64,000 nucleotides of DNA from Diadema setosum (GCA_033980235.1 CM067079.1:25748658-25812657), one strand, 5' to 3'; shown: positions 25,701-32,367, counted from the stretch's first letter. A program made the numbers and translations. Notes: generated by a model from the letters alone, not told the origin.

Positions 25701-27267
25701 GTAATTTAACCATGCAGGAATAATGTCATGTTTCAGACTTCAATTTTTTGTACACGATCAATGGAAAATTGTGTGGGTATATGACATGGTTACATAGCTC
25801 ACTCATTTGCACATTCATACCCATAAGAGATGGCAGTACTGAAATTTTCTTCAAAATCACTGTTATGTTCTACTTTTTACACTAACTCAATCTAAATTAT
25901 TAGGGTTAGAGATTTCATTAATCCCTTGTAATGCATAGACATGATAGAGTTAAGTTAGAAGAATATAATGAGAGATATCTCATCAAAATCGGACTTATTG
26001 TAATAAAAAAAAAGTTAGGGATTTTTTTTTTCTCCAAATTTCACGAATCAATGACATTTGTGGCAACCATGTGCTCATATTTGAAGCGGGATGACGTCAT
26101 GCATGAAGTCATTCATCGATCTGTACACAAATCTCCACAATAAAGATTTCTTCTTGACCTGAAATGAAAACTAAATAAGATGTATCCATCACATCAAAGA
26201 ATCCATAGTTTTGGGGAAAAAAACAAAAACAACAACATAACTATAGCGACGGTTACTCATAGGGAGAAGAGGATGCAGTTGCTAACTAAATGACTTCATA
26301 AAAACATGTTTTTACAATAGTTTTGCTTTCAAAAACCAGTAGGAGAGTCACGAGAGTTGTAAGGTGATTCTAACGTACTATATTGATGGAAAATTTTAAA
26401 GCTCCAAGATTTCACAACTTTCTTATTCTACGATGTCCAACTTCGATGGTCCCTGATGGAACTGATATTGGTACTTATTTTGTTTGTCTGCATGATATTA
26501 CTCGTATTTGTTAAAGTCAGCTTTCACAGGGTGTGCAGCCGGCTTCATTAGAAATGAAAGGAAATTTAAGATTTCTTTGTTTTTCAAATAAATATAGTGA
26601 TATTGATCACAATTACGCTTGAAGATTGGATGAGAAGGCGATGTATTCACTATCTCACAAATTCCCAAATTCCTTGCGAACATGACTTACAATGATTATT
26701 CATAAAAGCAGAAATTGCTAAGCATTGTTGAGACTTAAAACTGACGAAAGTTAACAAAAAAGTAATGAACAAAGGTAGCATTGGAACGGATATCACACAC
26801 TACAGTCATACGTAGCATGTTTAATTTGTATTAAAAAAGAATGGAAAGATGAGTTGATTGAATTGTGAAGTTGTCGAGTAATAAGTTGGACACTGGAAAA
26901 ACAACAACCAACAAGCAAGTCATTTTCTATTATACGTGTCGAATCATAGAAGAGATTATCCCCCGATTTTGTGGCCACTGCACACTATTACCCGCACCGA
27001 GTAGACAGCTTATAATTCTGCATGCCCGAGCCGGGACTCCCTGCCGGAACTTCTCCACCGATGGCGGACAACCATTCCCTCCATCACGCTCCATGATCAG
27101 AGCTTATACGAACATAATCATCAGTATAGGGTCGTAAACACCAGAAATGAAAGGAAAGCATGTACTATTTGAGCGGAGGCAGGTACTGTTTGAAAGAATC
27201 AATAACAAATACTTACAAGAACTCTGCTGAAAAAGATCCACCACATGACGATATTCCGCGATCCCAT
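384..27267 (-). CDS. Gene A: large mosaic adhesion/receptor protein (FBXL4-like discoidin, SRCR, mucin, three F5/8C, GAIN-like), 3' incomplete
   Basis: Hand-built model of 21 coding exons on the minus strand, listed separately below. Phases are compatible at every junction and sum to 4647 nt, about 1549 codons, with no internal stop. Approximate domain order: residues 1-17 signal-like; 18-227 FBXL4-type discoidin-like; 228-334 SRCR; 335-635 Ser/Thr mucin repeats; 638-805 F5/8C-1; 806-958 F5/8C-2; 959-1170 MAM or laminin-IV-like beta-sandwich with a Ser/Thr insert; 1171-1328 F5/8C-3; 1329-1459 Ser/Thr/Pro stalk; 1460-1549 GAIN-like helices. F5/8C domains bind lipid heads, glycans or collagen, and SRCR domains bind ligands or pathogen surfaces, so a cell-surface or matrix adhesion role is inferred. 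The 3' end (GPS, membrane segments or stop) lies outside the window. I know of no named protein with this order. Exon edges were judged by eye from GT-AG signals and frame; no transcript evidence was available. Confidence 0.8.
811..1195 (+). mobile_element. MITE-like element, CTCTGCCAAGG family, copy 1
   Basis: Starts TTACCTCTGCCAAGG and ends near CTTGGCGGAGGTCTG...TTCTAGT, so the ends are roughly inverted. Internal landmarks (TTTGGTAGTGATC, TCAATGAACTTG, CATGCTCTG, ATGACGTAA) recur in the copy at 58608-59116 and in part at 9592-9845. No transposase seen. Lies in a gene A intron. Confidence 0.75.
1318..1391 (-). CDS. Gene A exon 20: start of GAIN-like helical segment
   Basis: Acceptor TTTCCTCAG, donor GTGAGT; phase 1 in, phase 0 out. 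Reads ASGKVISSIGDLVSALPTQ then PQTLLN, an amphipathic helix. Together with exon 21 it resembles the helical subdomain A of GAIN domains in adhesion GPCRs and PKD1-like proteins. Short, so the call depends on its neighbours. Confidence 0.6.
1653..1792. mobile_element. Foldback element, 60-bp arms
   Basis: Left arm 1653-1712 and right arm 1733-1792 are reverse complements with one mismatch by eye, around a 20-nt loop. Near-identity implies recent insertion or arm conversion. It lies about 30 bp from the donor of gene A exon 19, so a hairpin could form in the pre-mRNA there. Confidence 0.9.
1821..2213 (-). CDS. Gene A exon 19: Ser/Thr/Pro-rich stalk
   Basis: Acceptor TTGCTGTAG. About 130 codons of Ser/Thr/Pro/Gln-rich sequence (EEASTSFETSTSFETGTS, TPQVLHTTDE, PGGSSTMYSSSSWEQTS), expected to be an O-glycosylated stalk. 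Two donors are possible: GTGCAA after base 1821 (phase 1, fits exon 20 in frame) or the stronger-looking GTCAGT after base 1810 (phase 0, which with the same acceptor gives an early stop). I chose 1821 on frame grounds. Without splicing the frame stops just past the donor. Confidence 0.78.
2765..2906 (-). CDS. Gene A exon 18: F5/8C domain 3, last part
   Basis: Acceptor CCCTCAG, donor GTATGT; phase 0 in, phase 1 out. Reads MFAGTYRRDVSVLETLVNP, then FRYIRIYPTDWHSYPCMR and VELTGYQL. Matches the discoidin end exactly (F-x-G-N-x-D ... L-x-N-P ... R-Y-I-R-I-x-P-x-x-W ... C-M-R-V-E-L-x-G). Confidence 0.93.
3488..3631 (-). CDS. Gene A exon 17: F5/8C domain 3, middle part
   Basis: Acceptor TGTTCAG, donor GTGAGT; phase 0 both sides, 48 codons. 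Reads IDLAVRGMLTGVIMQGSN, then VIEYYIRVSLDETSW. Standard discoidin pattern: I-D-L ... hydrophobic-T-G-V-x-x-Q-G ... hydrophobic-x-x-Y-x-hydrophobic-x-x-S ... W. Confidence 0.92.
3764..4331. mobile_element. Foldback element with TTAAAGGACAAGTTCACC ends
   Basis: The ends TTTAAAGGACAAGTTCACC and its inverse near 4313-4331 continue into arms of about 180 bp each (for example GATGTCACATG on the left against CATGTGACATC on the right). Arm divergence is moderate, so it is older than the 46.4-kb palindrome. Internal pieces recur at 6455-6590. Confidence 0.82.
4831..4923. mobile_element. 93-bp short inverted-repeat element, copy A
   Basis: Begins TAAACCCCTTGAGGATG and ends TAGTCTTCAACAGGTTAA, so the ends are inverse. 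The middle (ACACACATCTCACATAGACACCTG) aligns with copies B and C at the same spacing. Most diverged of the three. Confidence 0.75.
5180..5367 (-). CDS. Gene A exon 16: F5/8C domain 3, first part
   Basis: Acceptor CCCTTGCAG, donor GTGGGT; phase 1 in, phase 0 out. Reads KLGMMKGKIEDSQLSSSSWW, then SDAVTNARLDADTGGWCPAS and DPWMQ. This is the discoidin opening (LGMxxGxIxDxQLxSSSxW ... A-R-L ... GGWCPxxxDxxPWMQ). Confidence 0.92.
5451..5690 (+). mobile_element. Partial copy of the 390-bp TTAAAGGGATAGT element
   Basis: Begins TTAAAGGGATAGTGCAG and shares the TTTATTTGAAGAAAA, GAAATGGCTGAGATATCC and GGTGGGACCCACC blocks with the full copies at 32368 and 59892. Diverged and right-truncated. Confidence 0.65.
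6220..6292 (-). CDS. Gene A exon 15: end of beta-sandwich module
   Basis: Acceptor CCCCCGTCAG, donor GTGAGA; phase 0 in, phase 1 out. Reads LVVEVQIQDDGYSMVALED then IQIIS. The ending (hydrophobic strand, then S-x-V-A-L-E-D-I) resembles the last strand of a MAM domain (IAIDDI) or of laminin IV. Confidence 0.78.
6455..6600 (+). mobile_element. Partial copy related to the 3764-4331 foldback
   Basis: Shares GAGGAGAACTAGACAATCTG, TTCAAAAGTTATGAATTT and GGGATGAGAAGACT with the left arm at 3841-3935. Only one arm is present. Confidence 0.6.
6917..6961 (+). repeat. CA microsatellite
   Basis: (CA)n interrupted once by TA, in gene A intron between exons 15 and 14. Confidence 0.97.
7128..7579 (-). CDS. 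Gene A exon 14: MAM/laminin-IV-like beta-sandwich with Ser/Thr insert
   Basis: Acceptor TGTCCACAG, donor GTATGG; phase 1 in, phase 0 out. Starts DEYWYINTDVISDYHS, followed by about 45 residues rich in Ser/Thr/Gln, then VVPDLLGIRGGVLRFNYYL, RLAFYMRVFDEP, VLQFEVAG and MGWVEDFVSLDFGEIYQ. The pattern of two long amphipathic strands, a Trp, and a closing strand resembles MAM or laminin-IV domains, but the match is loose and a profile search is needed. Confidence 0.8.
8392..8484. mobile_element. 93-bp short inverted-repeat element, copy B
   Basis: Begins TTAACCCGTTGAGAACG and ends CGTCCTCAAAGGGTTAA. An internal CCCGAGTATTCTCGGG forms its own small hairpin. The end lies only about 11 bp from the donor edge of gene A exon 13, in the intron. 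Confidence 0.8.
8496..8609 (-). CDS. Gene A exon 13: linker to beta-sandwich module (GC donor)
   Basis: Acceptor ACTGCTGCAG. The donor is GCAAGT after ACAG, so this would be a GC-AG intron. Reads ELFSSESIVKEDIVLEGDG, then FGIAEQGDVLPIPLF. Phase 1 in, phase 1 out joins both neighbours in frame. No family recognised for this piece; it may open the next module. Confidence 0.7.
8808..9221. mobile_element. Pogo/Tigger-like MITE with TATCCGGA ends
   Basis: Ends CAGTTGAACCTCTATTATCC and, inverted, GATACGAGAGGTTCAACTG, flanked by TA on both sides (8806-8807 and 9222-9223), as expected for Tc1/mariner-type insertion. Tigger/pogo elements commonly show CAGT-GAACCTC-TATCCGGA ends. About 414 bp, no transposase. 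It abuts the next MITE with a shared TA. Confidence 0.85.
9222..9434. mobile_element. TTTCGCGA-rich MITE, copy 1
   Basis: Ends TACTGTAAAAGTGG and, inverted, CCACTTTTACAGTA. Inside are several TTCGCG/CGCGAA words. It begins exactly where the pogo-like MITE ends. Confidence 0.82.
9592..9845 (+). mobile_element. MITE-like element, CTCTGCCAAGG family, truncated copy 2
   Basis: Shares the 5' half of the 811-1195 element: GTTACATCTGCCAAGAAGG start, a GTTTGTCTGTT stretch, and the TTTTGGTAGTGATC block. The right end is missing. Confidence 0.6.
10042..10192 (-). CDS. Gene A exon 12: F5/8C domain 2, second part
   Basis: Acceptor CAAATCAG, donor GTGAGT. Reads VQGTSLMNADDVEVRQFS, then IVARYFRLSRFESI and CLRVELYGYMNF. 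ARYFRL followed by C-L-R-V-E-L-Y-G is the standard end of an F5/8C domain. Phase 0 in, phase 1 out. Confidence 0.9.
11045..11193. mobile_element. GGGCCC-ended foldback, copy 1
   Basis: Ends GGGCCCCGATTCATAAAAC and, inverted, GTTTTATGAAACAGGGCCC. The 24-bp inner arms CATAAAACTTGTTATCAGTG and inverse are exact. The loop holds AGCCAATCAGA. Confidence 0.85.
11352..11710. mobile_element. GC-rich terminal-inverted-repeat element beside exon 11
   Basis: Ends CGCGTTCACATTGGTCCCCG and, inverted, CGGGGACCAATGTGAACGCG. Interior is far more GC-rich than neighbouring intron. It lies 76 bp from the exon 11 donor. Confidence 0.85.
11787..12091 (-). CDS. Gene A exon 11: F5/8C domain 2, first part
   Basis: Acceptor TTAACACAG, donor GTAAGA; phase 1 in, phase 0 out. 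Contains ALGMESEDIRDVQISASSS, the classic discoidin start (LGMESGxIxDxQIxASS), then NSAWCAAPDDSNPWLEMDL, VQGRSDSN and LTKYKLSYSVD. This is the most typical discoidin domain of the gene. A GC-rich terminal-inverted-repeat element lies within 80 bp of the donor. Confidence 0.93.
13377..13521 (-). CDS. Gene A exon 10: F5/8C domain 1, second part
   Basis: Reads EFSFDDNAADYLQVDLNP, EAEWFSFLPTVWHKSVCMR then IFLFG. This is the usual C-terminal half of an F5/8C domain (hydrophobic-x-P-x-x-W-x-x-x-x-C-hydrophobic-R-x-hydrophobic-x-x-x-G). Donor GTACTG is acceptable. The acceptor is weak in pyrimidines and could be 3 nt further in, dropping one Glu. Phase 0 in, phase 1 out. Confidence 0.83.
14130..14488 (-). 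CDS. Gene A exon 9: F5/8C (discoidin) domain 1, first part
   Basis: Acceptor GGACAATCAG, donor GTGAGT; phase 1 in, phase 0 out. Key motifs: SGWCAEWDDDFQPFIQV and HRFVVLGAQGGRGKVTSF then VAYTDPKQTNRWRYYR. These match the discoidin pattern of a Trp-Cys before a Pro-x-hydrophobic-Gln-Val strand, then a VTxFxVxYS-type strand followed by Trp. Discoidin domains bind phospholipid, glycan or collagen surfaces. Confidence 0.9.
14639..14733. mobile_element. Short foldback, 31-bp arms
   Basis: Arms 14639-14669 (CGGGTGAGAATGATAAGGGC) and 14703-14733 (inverse, few mismatches) around a 33-nt loop. In gene A intron upstream of exon 9. Confidence 0.75.
15309..16217 (-). CDS. Gene A exon 8: Ser/Thr-rich mucin-like repeat exon
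   Basis: Long 909-nt exon, acceptor TTCCACAG, donor GTAAGT, phase 1 at both ends. It starts with a Cys-containing linker (LPACTAIAVQDSEDICSC), then an acidic hydrophobic patch, then about seven 10-residue units of the FTSGEGTTAG type (15742-15951), then three 24-residue units containing SPFSTDFS and DGHTGE (about 15481-15696). The dense Ser/Thr content suggests O-glycosylation and an extended stalk. The end (WAETRHCAQLGCGNASLYV) leads into the first F5/8C domain, whose opening Cys is probably here. Confidence 0.87.
15481..15696 (-). repeat. 72-bp minisatellite inside exon 8
   Basis: Three 72-nt units encoding 24-residue repeats with SPFSTDFS and DGHTGE; in frame with the decapeptide array. 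Confidence 0.92.
15742..15951 (-). repeat. 30-bp minisatellite inside exon 8
   Basis: Seven 30-nt units encoding FTSGEGTTAG-type decapeptides; the last one or two are diverged. The period is a multiple of three, so copy number can change without breaking the frame. Confidence 0.92.
17128..17448 (-). CDS. Gene A exon 7: divergent SRCR domain
   Basis: Acceptor TGAGCAG, donor GTAAGA. After a short linker it reads MRLVNGNS, then AGRVEVFENEWGTIC, the classic SRCR opening (xRLVxG...GRVEVxxxxxWGTxC). Later motifs are QLGQACFERFA, GPVVLENPECLGDE, LQDCYQD and a closing DVGIV. Five Cys are visible, and the final Cys usual after DVGV is replaced by Ser; a Cys early in exon 8 might substitute. SRCR domains are ligand-binding extracellular modules, strongly expanded in echinoderms. 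Phase 1 at both ends, typical of shuffled extracellular modules. Confidence 0.88.
18195..18366 (-). repeat. TGGCGGATCCAG element, copy 1
   Basis: Reads on the minus strand from CAGTGGCGGATCCAGAGGGGG to a GGAATTCCTGGATTCGC-type end. An oligo-A/oligo-G tract lies inside. Matches the layout of 39066-39263. Confidence 0.65.
19129..19228 (-). CDS. Gene A exon 6: end of FBXL4-like discoidin module
   Basis: Acceptor TTGACAACAG, donor GTAAGC. Reads IVDFATDTIGITFKKEW then GLEVDAIQVYGTK. The closing pattern hydrophobic-ExDAIQVYG is the hallmark C-terminal strand of this module type (FBXL4 has a TELDAVVLHG equivalent). Phase 0 in, phase 1 out. Confidence 0.8.
19664..19706 (-). repeat. tRNA-derived fragment (box A)
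   Basis: Minus strand reads GTTAGCTCAGTCGGTATAGC then GCGTCTGC, a tRNA 5' half with a box A. No box B or 3' acceptor half follows, so this is a SINE head or tRNA pseudogene fragment, not a working tRNA gene. Confidence 0.6.
19809..19997 (-). CDS. Gene A exon 5: core of FBXL4-like discoidin module
   Basis: 63 codons with an unusually clean coding bias (many C/G third positions) in AT-rich surroundings. Acceptor AATACAG, donor GTGAGT. Reads FEIPEELYLRRVVIYMPFG, then FYIVGYDSENDDYALLW. The strand pattern (xLRRVVIYMPFG, GYDSEN, ALLW) matches the FBXL4 discoidin-like region, where VxxVHVLETYxPG is followed by an ILWS segment. Phase 0 at both ends. No Met near the start, so simple ORF scans miss it. 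Confidence 0.82.
20085..20270 (+). mobile_element. Degraded pogo-like MITE remnant
   Basis: TATATAACGAAGTCCTCGGGACC and ATTTCGTTATTACCGTGTTC then GTTATAACG resemble the TATAACGAG ends of the 49917 element. Low-grade match. Confidence 0.4.
21264..21363 (-). CDS. Gene A exon 4: FBXL4-like module, continued
   Basis: Acceptor ATTCAG, donor GTAAGT. Reads GGAEGSAGLVGPPTTYPCY then TAAPKKLSDIGMIL. Only this frame is open with the phase-2 entry, and it leaves in phase 0 to join exon 5. Gly/Pro-rich turn followed by a beta strand that leads into the core of the module. Confidence 0.7.
21456..21535 (+). repeat. TA microsatellite
   Basis: (TA)n with GTG interruptions, in gene A intron 3. Confidence 0.95.
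22572..22665 (-). CDS. Gene A exon 3: FBXL4-like module, continued
   Basis: Acceptor TTTTTACTTAG, donor GTAAGT. Codes for HYDQFHLFMVDIPDACSWA and ILQVQPES. The DACSWA motif sits where FBXL4 has its Trp/Cys segment. Phase 1 in, phase 2 out. An AC/AT microsatellite lies just upstream in the intron. Confidence 0.72.
22707..22787 (+). repeat. CA/TA compound microsatellite
   Basis: (CA)n joined to (TA)n just upstream of gene A exon 3 acceptor; ORFs across it are artefacts. Confidence 0.96.
23020..23510. repeat. Palindromic array of TTCGTTATTCCGAAGG-type units
   Basis: Left half (about 23028-23275) repeats GTTCGTTATTCCGAAGG / GTTCGTTAATCCGAAAATG / AAATAGG blocks; right half (about 23280-23500) holds the same blocks inverted (CCTTCGGAATAACGAAC, CATTTTCGGATTAACGAAC). 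Units are degenerate and irregularly spaced. Lies in gene A intron 2. Confidence 0.88.
23909..24089. mobile_element. Pogo-like MITE beside exon 2
   Basis: Ends CAGTCAAACCTGTCTATAGC and, inverted, AGGCAGGTTTTACTT. GGCCGTTATAATAGACAG and GGTGGCCGATATAGACAAG inside. 27 bp from the exon 2 donor edge. Confidence 0.7.
24117..24264 (-). CDS. Gene A exon 2: start of FBXL4-like discoidin module
   Basis: Acceptor TTTTTAG, donor GTAAGA. Reads LNDVQLAAGYHSTLGSSSYS and onward, a Ser/Tyr/Trp-rich strand-forming segment (SYSYSWSWYY) with an acidic Ser/His linker (YESESHSHGDE). The beginning resembles the opening of the FBXL4 N-terminal discoidin-like region, where a similar Gly-Ser-rich stretch precedes a Trp motif. 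Phase 0 in, phase 1 out. A MITE ends about 27 bp from the donor. Confidence 0.7.
24265..27216. other. Gene A intron 1: no gene seen
   Basis: AT-rich DNA. Around 25395 an AAAGGGGAAATCCAGTCC start resembles a short TTAAAGG-type repeat, but I could not find its partner end. No other coding region is supported. Confidence 0.6.
27217..27267 (-). CDS. Gene A exon 1: start codon and signal-like peptide
   Basis: The ATG at 27267-27265 sits in an AAAATGG context and opens 17 codons reading MGSRNIVMWWIFFSRVL, followed by a GTAAGT donor at 27216-27211. The hydrophobic stretch IVMWWIFF after one Arg is what a short secretory signal looks like, and it fits the extracellular domains that follow. The hydrophobic core is short, so a signal predictor should be run. 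A pyrimidine-AG a little upstream may mark a further 5' UTR intron. Ends in phase 0. Confidence 0.7.
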
Positions 27268-28049
27268 TTTGGATTTATTTTTTCTTGTCCCTGCATTGAA
27301 AACTCATTTCTATCCCTTCGTTAATAATCGTCGTATAAAGTGCATCTAAAAGAAAATACAGACACCTCCTTCTTGCAAAGAGATGTAGAAAAGGTGGTAT
27401 ATCAGCGTCGTCAGTATGCAAATGTGTGACATGTATCACCAAGAAAAATGCACAAAAGCGTTGGCGTTCCTTTCAAATCCTCTCACTTGTGCTTATCAGA
27501 CGTTTTGAGCCTACATTCTCGCGGGAAAATGACGTGATTAGGCCAGACCATTTTTACTGAATTAGAGTGATGATATAGGTGACGATCACCCATATCCTTC
27601 GACGCTTCAAAATATTGTTGAATTTATCACTTGCTTCGATTAACTTTTGAAAGTTATACTCAACATGCTGAAGGACATAAGCAGCACCCAGGTCAACTGT
27701 GGCCAATCACGTATCTCTGCAGTCATCAAGACAAACTCTAATGCAGCTCAACTAGACGGGTTGCTTGTGTCCGTGACGGTGTCGCCGGCCGGCGAACCAT
27801 GGACGACATAATTATTCTCGCCCGATCGATTACCGATCGCAGTGATCGTTCGTCTGCAGTAGATGAGAACTTGGTGCCTTACGTCACATCACGGGGTACG
27901 TTCAGATACAGTTCACGGCATACAGCTCTATATTTAATGATGGACAAAAAAGTTTGCATACTTTATGCACTTTGCATTTTGCATTTTGTCGTATGTTCAT
28001 GCAGAGCTTGTATCATGATTATACCATGATTAGTATATTATCGATTTTA

Positions 28050-28095
28050 TATCTATCTATCTATCTATCTATCTATCTGTCTGTCTATTTATATA

Positions 28096-28166
<71 letters not shown>

Positions 28167-28186
28167 GTCTATCTATCTATCTACTA
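28050..28186 (+). repeat. TCTA tetranucleotide microsatellite
   Basis: (TCTA)n with TCTG and CTCT blocks; produces spurious LSIYLSIY reading frames. Confidence 0.96.
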
Positions 28187-28265
28187 TATATATAACTGTA
28201 TCTATCCTTATTATATATGTCTGTCTATTCTTCATTTTATCTACCAGTATAGTCCTACCTTTAGT

Positions 28266-28322
28266 TTTGGATATCTCAGTCATTTCAAAACCGATTTTCA
28301 TGAGGTAAACTTTGAATTACTC
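28266..28322 (+). mobile_element. Fragment of the 390-bp element
   Basis: TTGGATATCTCAGTCATTTC followed by AAAACCGATTTTCATGAGG matches the right half of the full copies. No ends. Confidence 0.55.
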
Positions 28323-29649
28323 AATTGACTTTATTACCCTATTCATCTATAAAACATCTACAGAATACTTTTAATCTAAATGTTTAGATTCTTTACATGA
28401 CTATGCGTATGAGGAAAAGTGAAACCCAAGAGATGTTGCCATGTGATTGCGAAAACAGCAGCTGATTGGAGCAAAACAAGTTACGTCATTTCAGTCTCAG
28501 CTGCAAACACGATTCATTGACACATTTTATGGTCTGCTGCAGACAGGGTTATGTTTAAAATCAAACATGAAATGAAGCATGGGTCCTTACTGCTGGATAC
28601 TAATTTGCCGAAATCAAAGTCCTCTCCTGTTTGATTGTGAATATAAAAAATCGTCACACAATTGGGCCCTGAAGGGATTGCCCATGAGAGACTCTTAATA
28701 TAGATTTTCAAGATAGTATCTATATAAAAATGAGACTGCCAGGTAGATAACGGTACGCGAAATGATTCGTGCAAACAATGACTCTTCTGATTTCACCCGG
28801 TGTTAATTTGGTGACATCTCACAGCGTCTTACGAGCACCCTAGCAACGCCAACAAGCACCAAATGGTGTGTACACACTCAATAAGAGAGCTCATTAAGGT
28901 CTTATTAGAACCTCCGGGGTGTATAAATAGAGTGAAGAAGTTGCCATTCAACCGGATCCAGGGTGTGATGGGTATCGATTTATCGGAATTCGATTTCGTT
29001 TAACCTTTAACGAATGATAATAAAAATGAAGCAAATCAGTCAGACTGGAAAGTATGATAAACGACAATACTGTAAAACATTTCGAGTATGTCGAATAAAG
29101 TGTAGTATGTTTACGGGGCTTGAGGACGGTATACATGTATGTAGTGACCGAAAATATATTTTGGCATCCAAGTAGATACATAGTCTGTTTGTCTGTACGT
29201 ATGTACATGTGTATGGATTAACGGATGCAGATGCGTGGTTTGGAATGGATGATACAAGTAAACACTCAAAACAGCCGACGACGTGATTTTTTTTTTTTTC
29301 ACTTTCCTTGTCGGCATGGCCGGTCATAGACATCGCTGACACCTCACGTCCTCGACTTTTGTTTGTTTGCTTACTTTTTAAACTATGAAAAGTTGTTGAG
29401 CTGTGTAGCTTACAAAAAATCAAGACAGAATCGTGTGGCATGCAGTTACTGGTATACCATTAGGTTGCCTGTGTCCAGTGGGGCTCAATGCCATGAATAT
29501 CAACTGATTAAAGTGTCAAGAGATGTCTTACAGATTCAAAATTTAGGCACACTAAACTATACAGCTGAAGTCTTATAAAGATAATGAAAATTTTTGTGTA
29601 AGTAATGAAAAAATGGACATCTCTCTTAGTGACATGCCAATATGAGTGA

Positions 29650-30095
29650 TGTTAGTTATTTCGAAGGTTCGTTTATGAAAAAAAAATGAAATAAGGTTGG
29701 TTATTCCCAAGATTTTGTTATTCCGAGGCACAAAAATTCCTGACACCTATGTGTTCATTAATCCGAAAATGAAATAGGGTTCGTAATTCCAAAGGTACGT
29801 TAACCCTCAAATTAAAAAAAAAAAAAAATGTTGGTTATTCGGAAGGTTCGCGGATCGTAAATCCAAAAATGAAAGAATGAGTTCGTTAATCCAAAAACGA
29901 CGTAGTAGTATAAGGTTCGCAATTCCCAAGGTTCAGTAATCCGAAAATGAAAAGAAGTTGCATGTTAACGAATTTTCGTAATCCCGAATGTAAGTTAGTT
30001 TCGAAGTAACGAACCTTCGGGACAATGAACTTTTTTATTTTCTGATTAACGAGCCTTCGGATCAACGAAACTTCTGAAAAACGAATCGTAGCCGC
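29650..30095. repeat. Decayed second copy of the TTCGTTATTCCGAAGG array
   Basis: GAAGGTTCGTTTATG, TTAATCCGAAAATGAAATAG, GGGTTCGTAATTCC on the left; ACGAACCTTCGGGACAATG and GATTAACGAGCCTTCGGATC on the right. Same inverted layout as 23020-23510, more mutated. Intergenic. Confidence 0.75.
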
Positions 30096-32110
30096 TAATA
30101 TACATTTCACAGCATCTGCTATCGTAGAGCAAAGGTCATTCGTGTACACTAATCTATTATGATATATACTTGAACTGAGACAAAAAAGAACCTTTGTTTC
30201 CTTTCTTTTTTTCGCAAAATGGTCGACAAAATAAAGACTTTCAAACTTTGTGAAAAGATATTATTCGATTGCAGAATTACAATTTTCATTATTTTTTTTT
30301 TCATTTTTTTCATCATTCCTTTAATTTACAGGAGATTGTCGAATATTTTATATTGGTAATTCCTGTAACCTCCGAATCAATGCTTGAGGTATATTGACCA
30401 TTTTGGAACGGGAAATATGCAGGGAAGTGATAATATCATATTTTATCACCTGATGCAACACAACATCACAAACCATGGACCGTGAAGGAAAAATTTCTTG
30501 CGAGAGAAAGAAAAGATGACATGCACTGATATAAACTTGAACCCAAGATGGCGCTATTCTGTTTTCCGTCCAGAGCCCCTTTTCTGTCCCGTGATTGTTT
30601 CTACAGATGCATCACTGTTCAGAATGGACAATGGAAAGTGATTGGTGATCGAGAGATGTGTAATTGAAGTCCTCCGCTGCACGCGCACGCACACACACCA
30701 GCGTACACACACCAGCGTACACACACTACAAGACAAAGCTAGTACGCTCAAAGATGCTACACTTGTCTCTTGATACTGCTGTGCTGTGGAAGAGATTACT
30801 ATCTTTCGTGCTATCTGATTATCAACTTTACTCCAGCCAGCGAGGAACGTGTTCAGGCATTTCGAGGACAAAACTCTACGCGGCAGTTGTCTAACCCAAA
30901 ATAGATCACACAAAATACACACAAGACAAAAGAAAAACAAGTAAAGAAACAAAAAAGCAACAACGACAAAAACAAACAAACAAACAAACAAACAAGATAA
31001 TGGTCTTGATCAAGCAAAATATAAAAGCACCAAAATCAACAACAAAACAAACTCAAGTACAAAAACAGAAAAAAAAATCACAAAAGTGATAACATCTATC
31101 ATGTTGACAATGAAATATTAAAAAGTAAGTAGACAAAAAAAAAGTAGACAAAAAAAAAGGTGAGAAAAAAACAAGGAAAAAGGGAAAGGAATTGAAAGTC
31201 AAAAGGGAACAAAGGGTAAAAAGGAGGAAGAGAAGAAAAAAAATGAAACAACGCTACTCAAGCCTGTTTTGCATGCATTTATGGAAATTCCTTAGGAGGA
31301 CCAACGAAACAATCACAACATGGTACAGAATATAATGTTGCTGTTTTAAAGAAAGAAAGAAGAGAGAGAGAGAAAAAAATTGGGAGTATCAACAGAATAA
31401 TATAATATATCGAGATTTGTATTCAACAACTGCAAACGCTAATGCAAACTATATCACTATGAAAACATATTAATTCATCCAATGAGTGTTTAGGAAAATA
31501 AAATGATTATGTTGTACGTATAATTCCAAACTATGAATCCTCTGTAACTTTATTCGATTCAATTCAGTTCAATGATATTAAAAATAATACAGAAAAAAAA
31601 AATATGAATATTGAATTAAACTGAACTTAAAAAAAAGATATTGTTTCTCTTGCTGAATGAAAGGAAGTAACGAGTAAGAGAGGGTTGAACAATGATTTTA
31701 AGGGAATAAGCATGTTTAAAGAATAATAGAAAGTCAGTCGTATTTTCCCCAGTTTTGCATAAATGTTCATGATTCTATGACTTTTTATTTCACTACATGC
31801 TTTCAACATATTCACGAATTTCAATTAATACAAAATTTTCTCATTTTGCCGTTTGTTTCAGTGTTCAGAGTTACGTCATGGTATGACACGGTATCTACAT
31901 AGGGTTGACTTTGTAAGCAGTCACTGATCTATACCAGTGAAATACAGTAGTTCAATAATAATAAAGCAACAATAACATGTGGCATCGGTATCGATATCGC
32001 CTCTCTACATGCCTCTCCAGGAATCGATAACCACAACAAACTACTGAGTATTAGATATCTTAAAGGGAATTCTCAAAGTCATTCTTCGGAGAGAGTGTAT
32101 AGTTACAGAG

Positions 32111-32111
<1 letters not shown>

Positions 32112-32201
<90 letters not shown>

Positions 32202-32205
32202 TTTG
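32112..32205 (+). repeat. GT microsatellite
   Basis: About 45 uninterrupted GT units, the longest perfect dinucleotide array of the window, intergenic. Confidence 0.98.
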
Positions 32206-32367
32206 TTATACACTCCTCGTGAATAAGATAGTTATGATAATATAAATATGTTCGATCTGTATACTATAGGAACATCGGGTGGAAATATACATTTTTTGTT
32301 TGTTTGTTTATGTTGGTGTCTGCTAAGAAATCTCCTTTCTTAAATTAAATTATGATTTAATTTAAAT

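Noticed and set aside
27954..28328. Frame rich in LSIY repeats
   Set aside because: Translation of a TCTA microsatellite.
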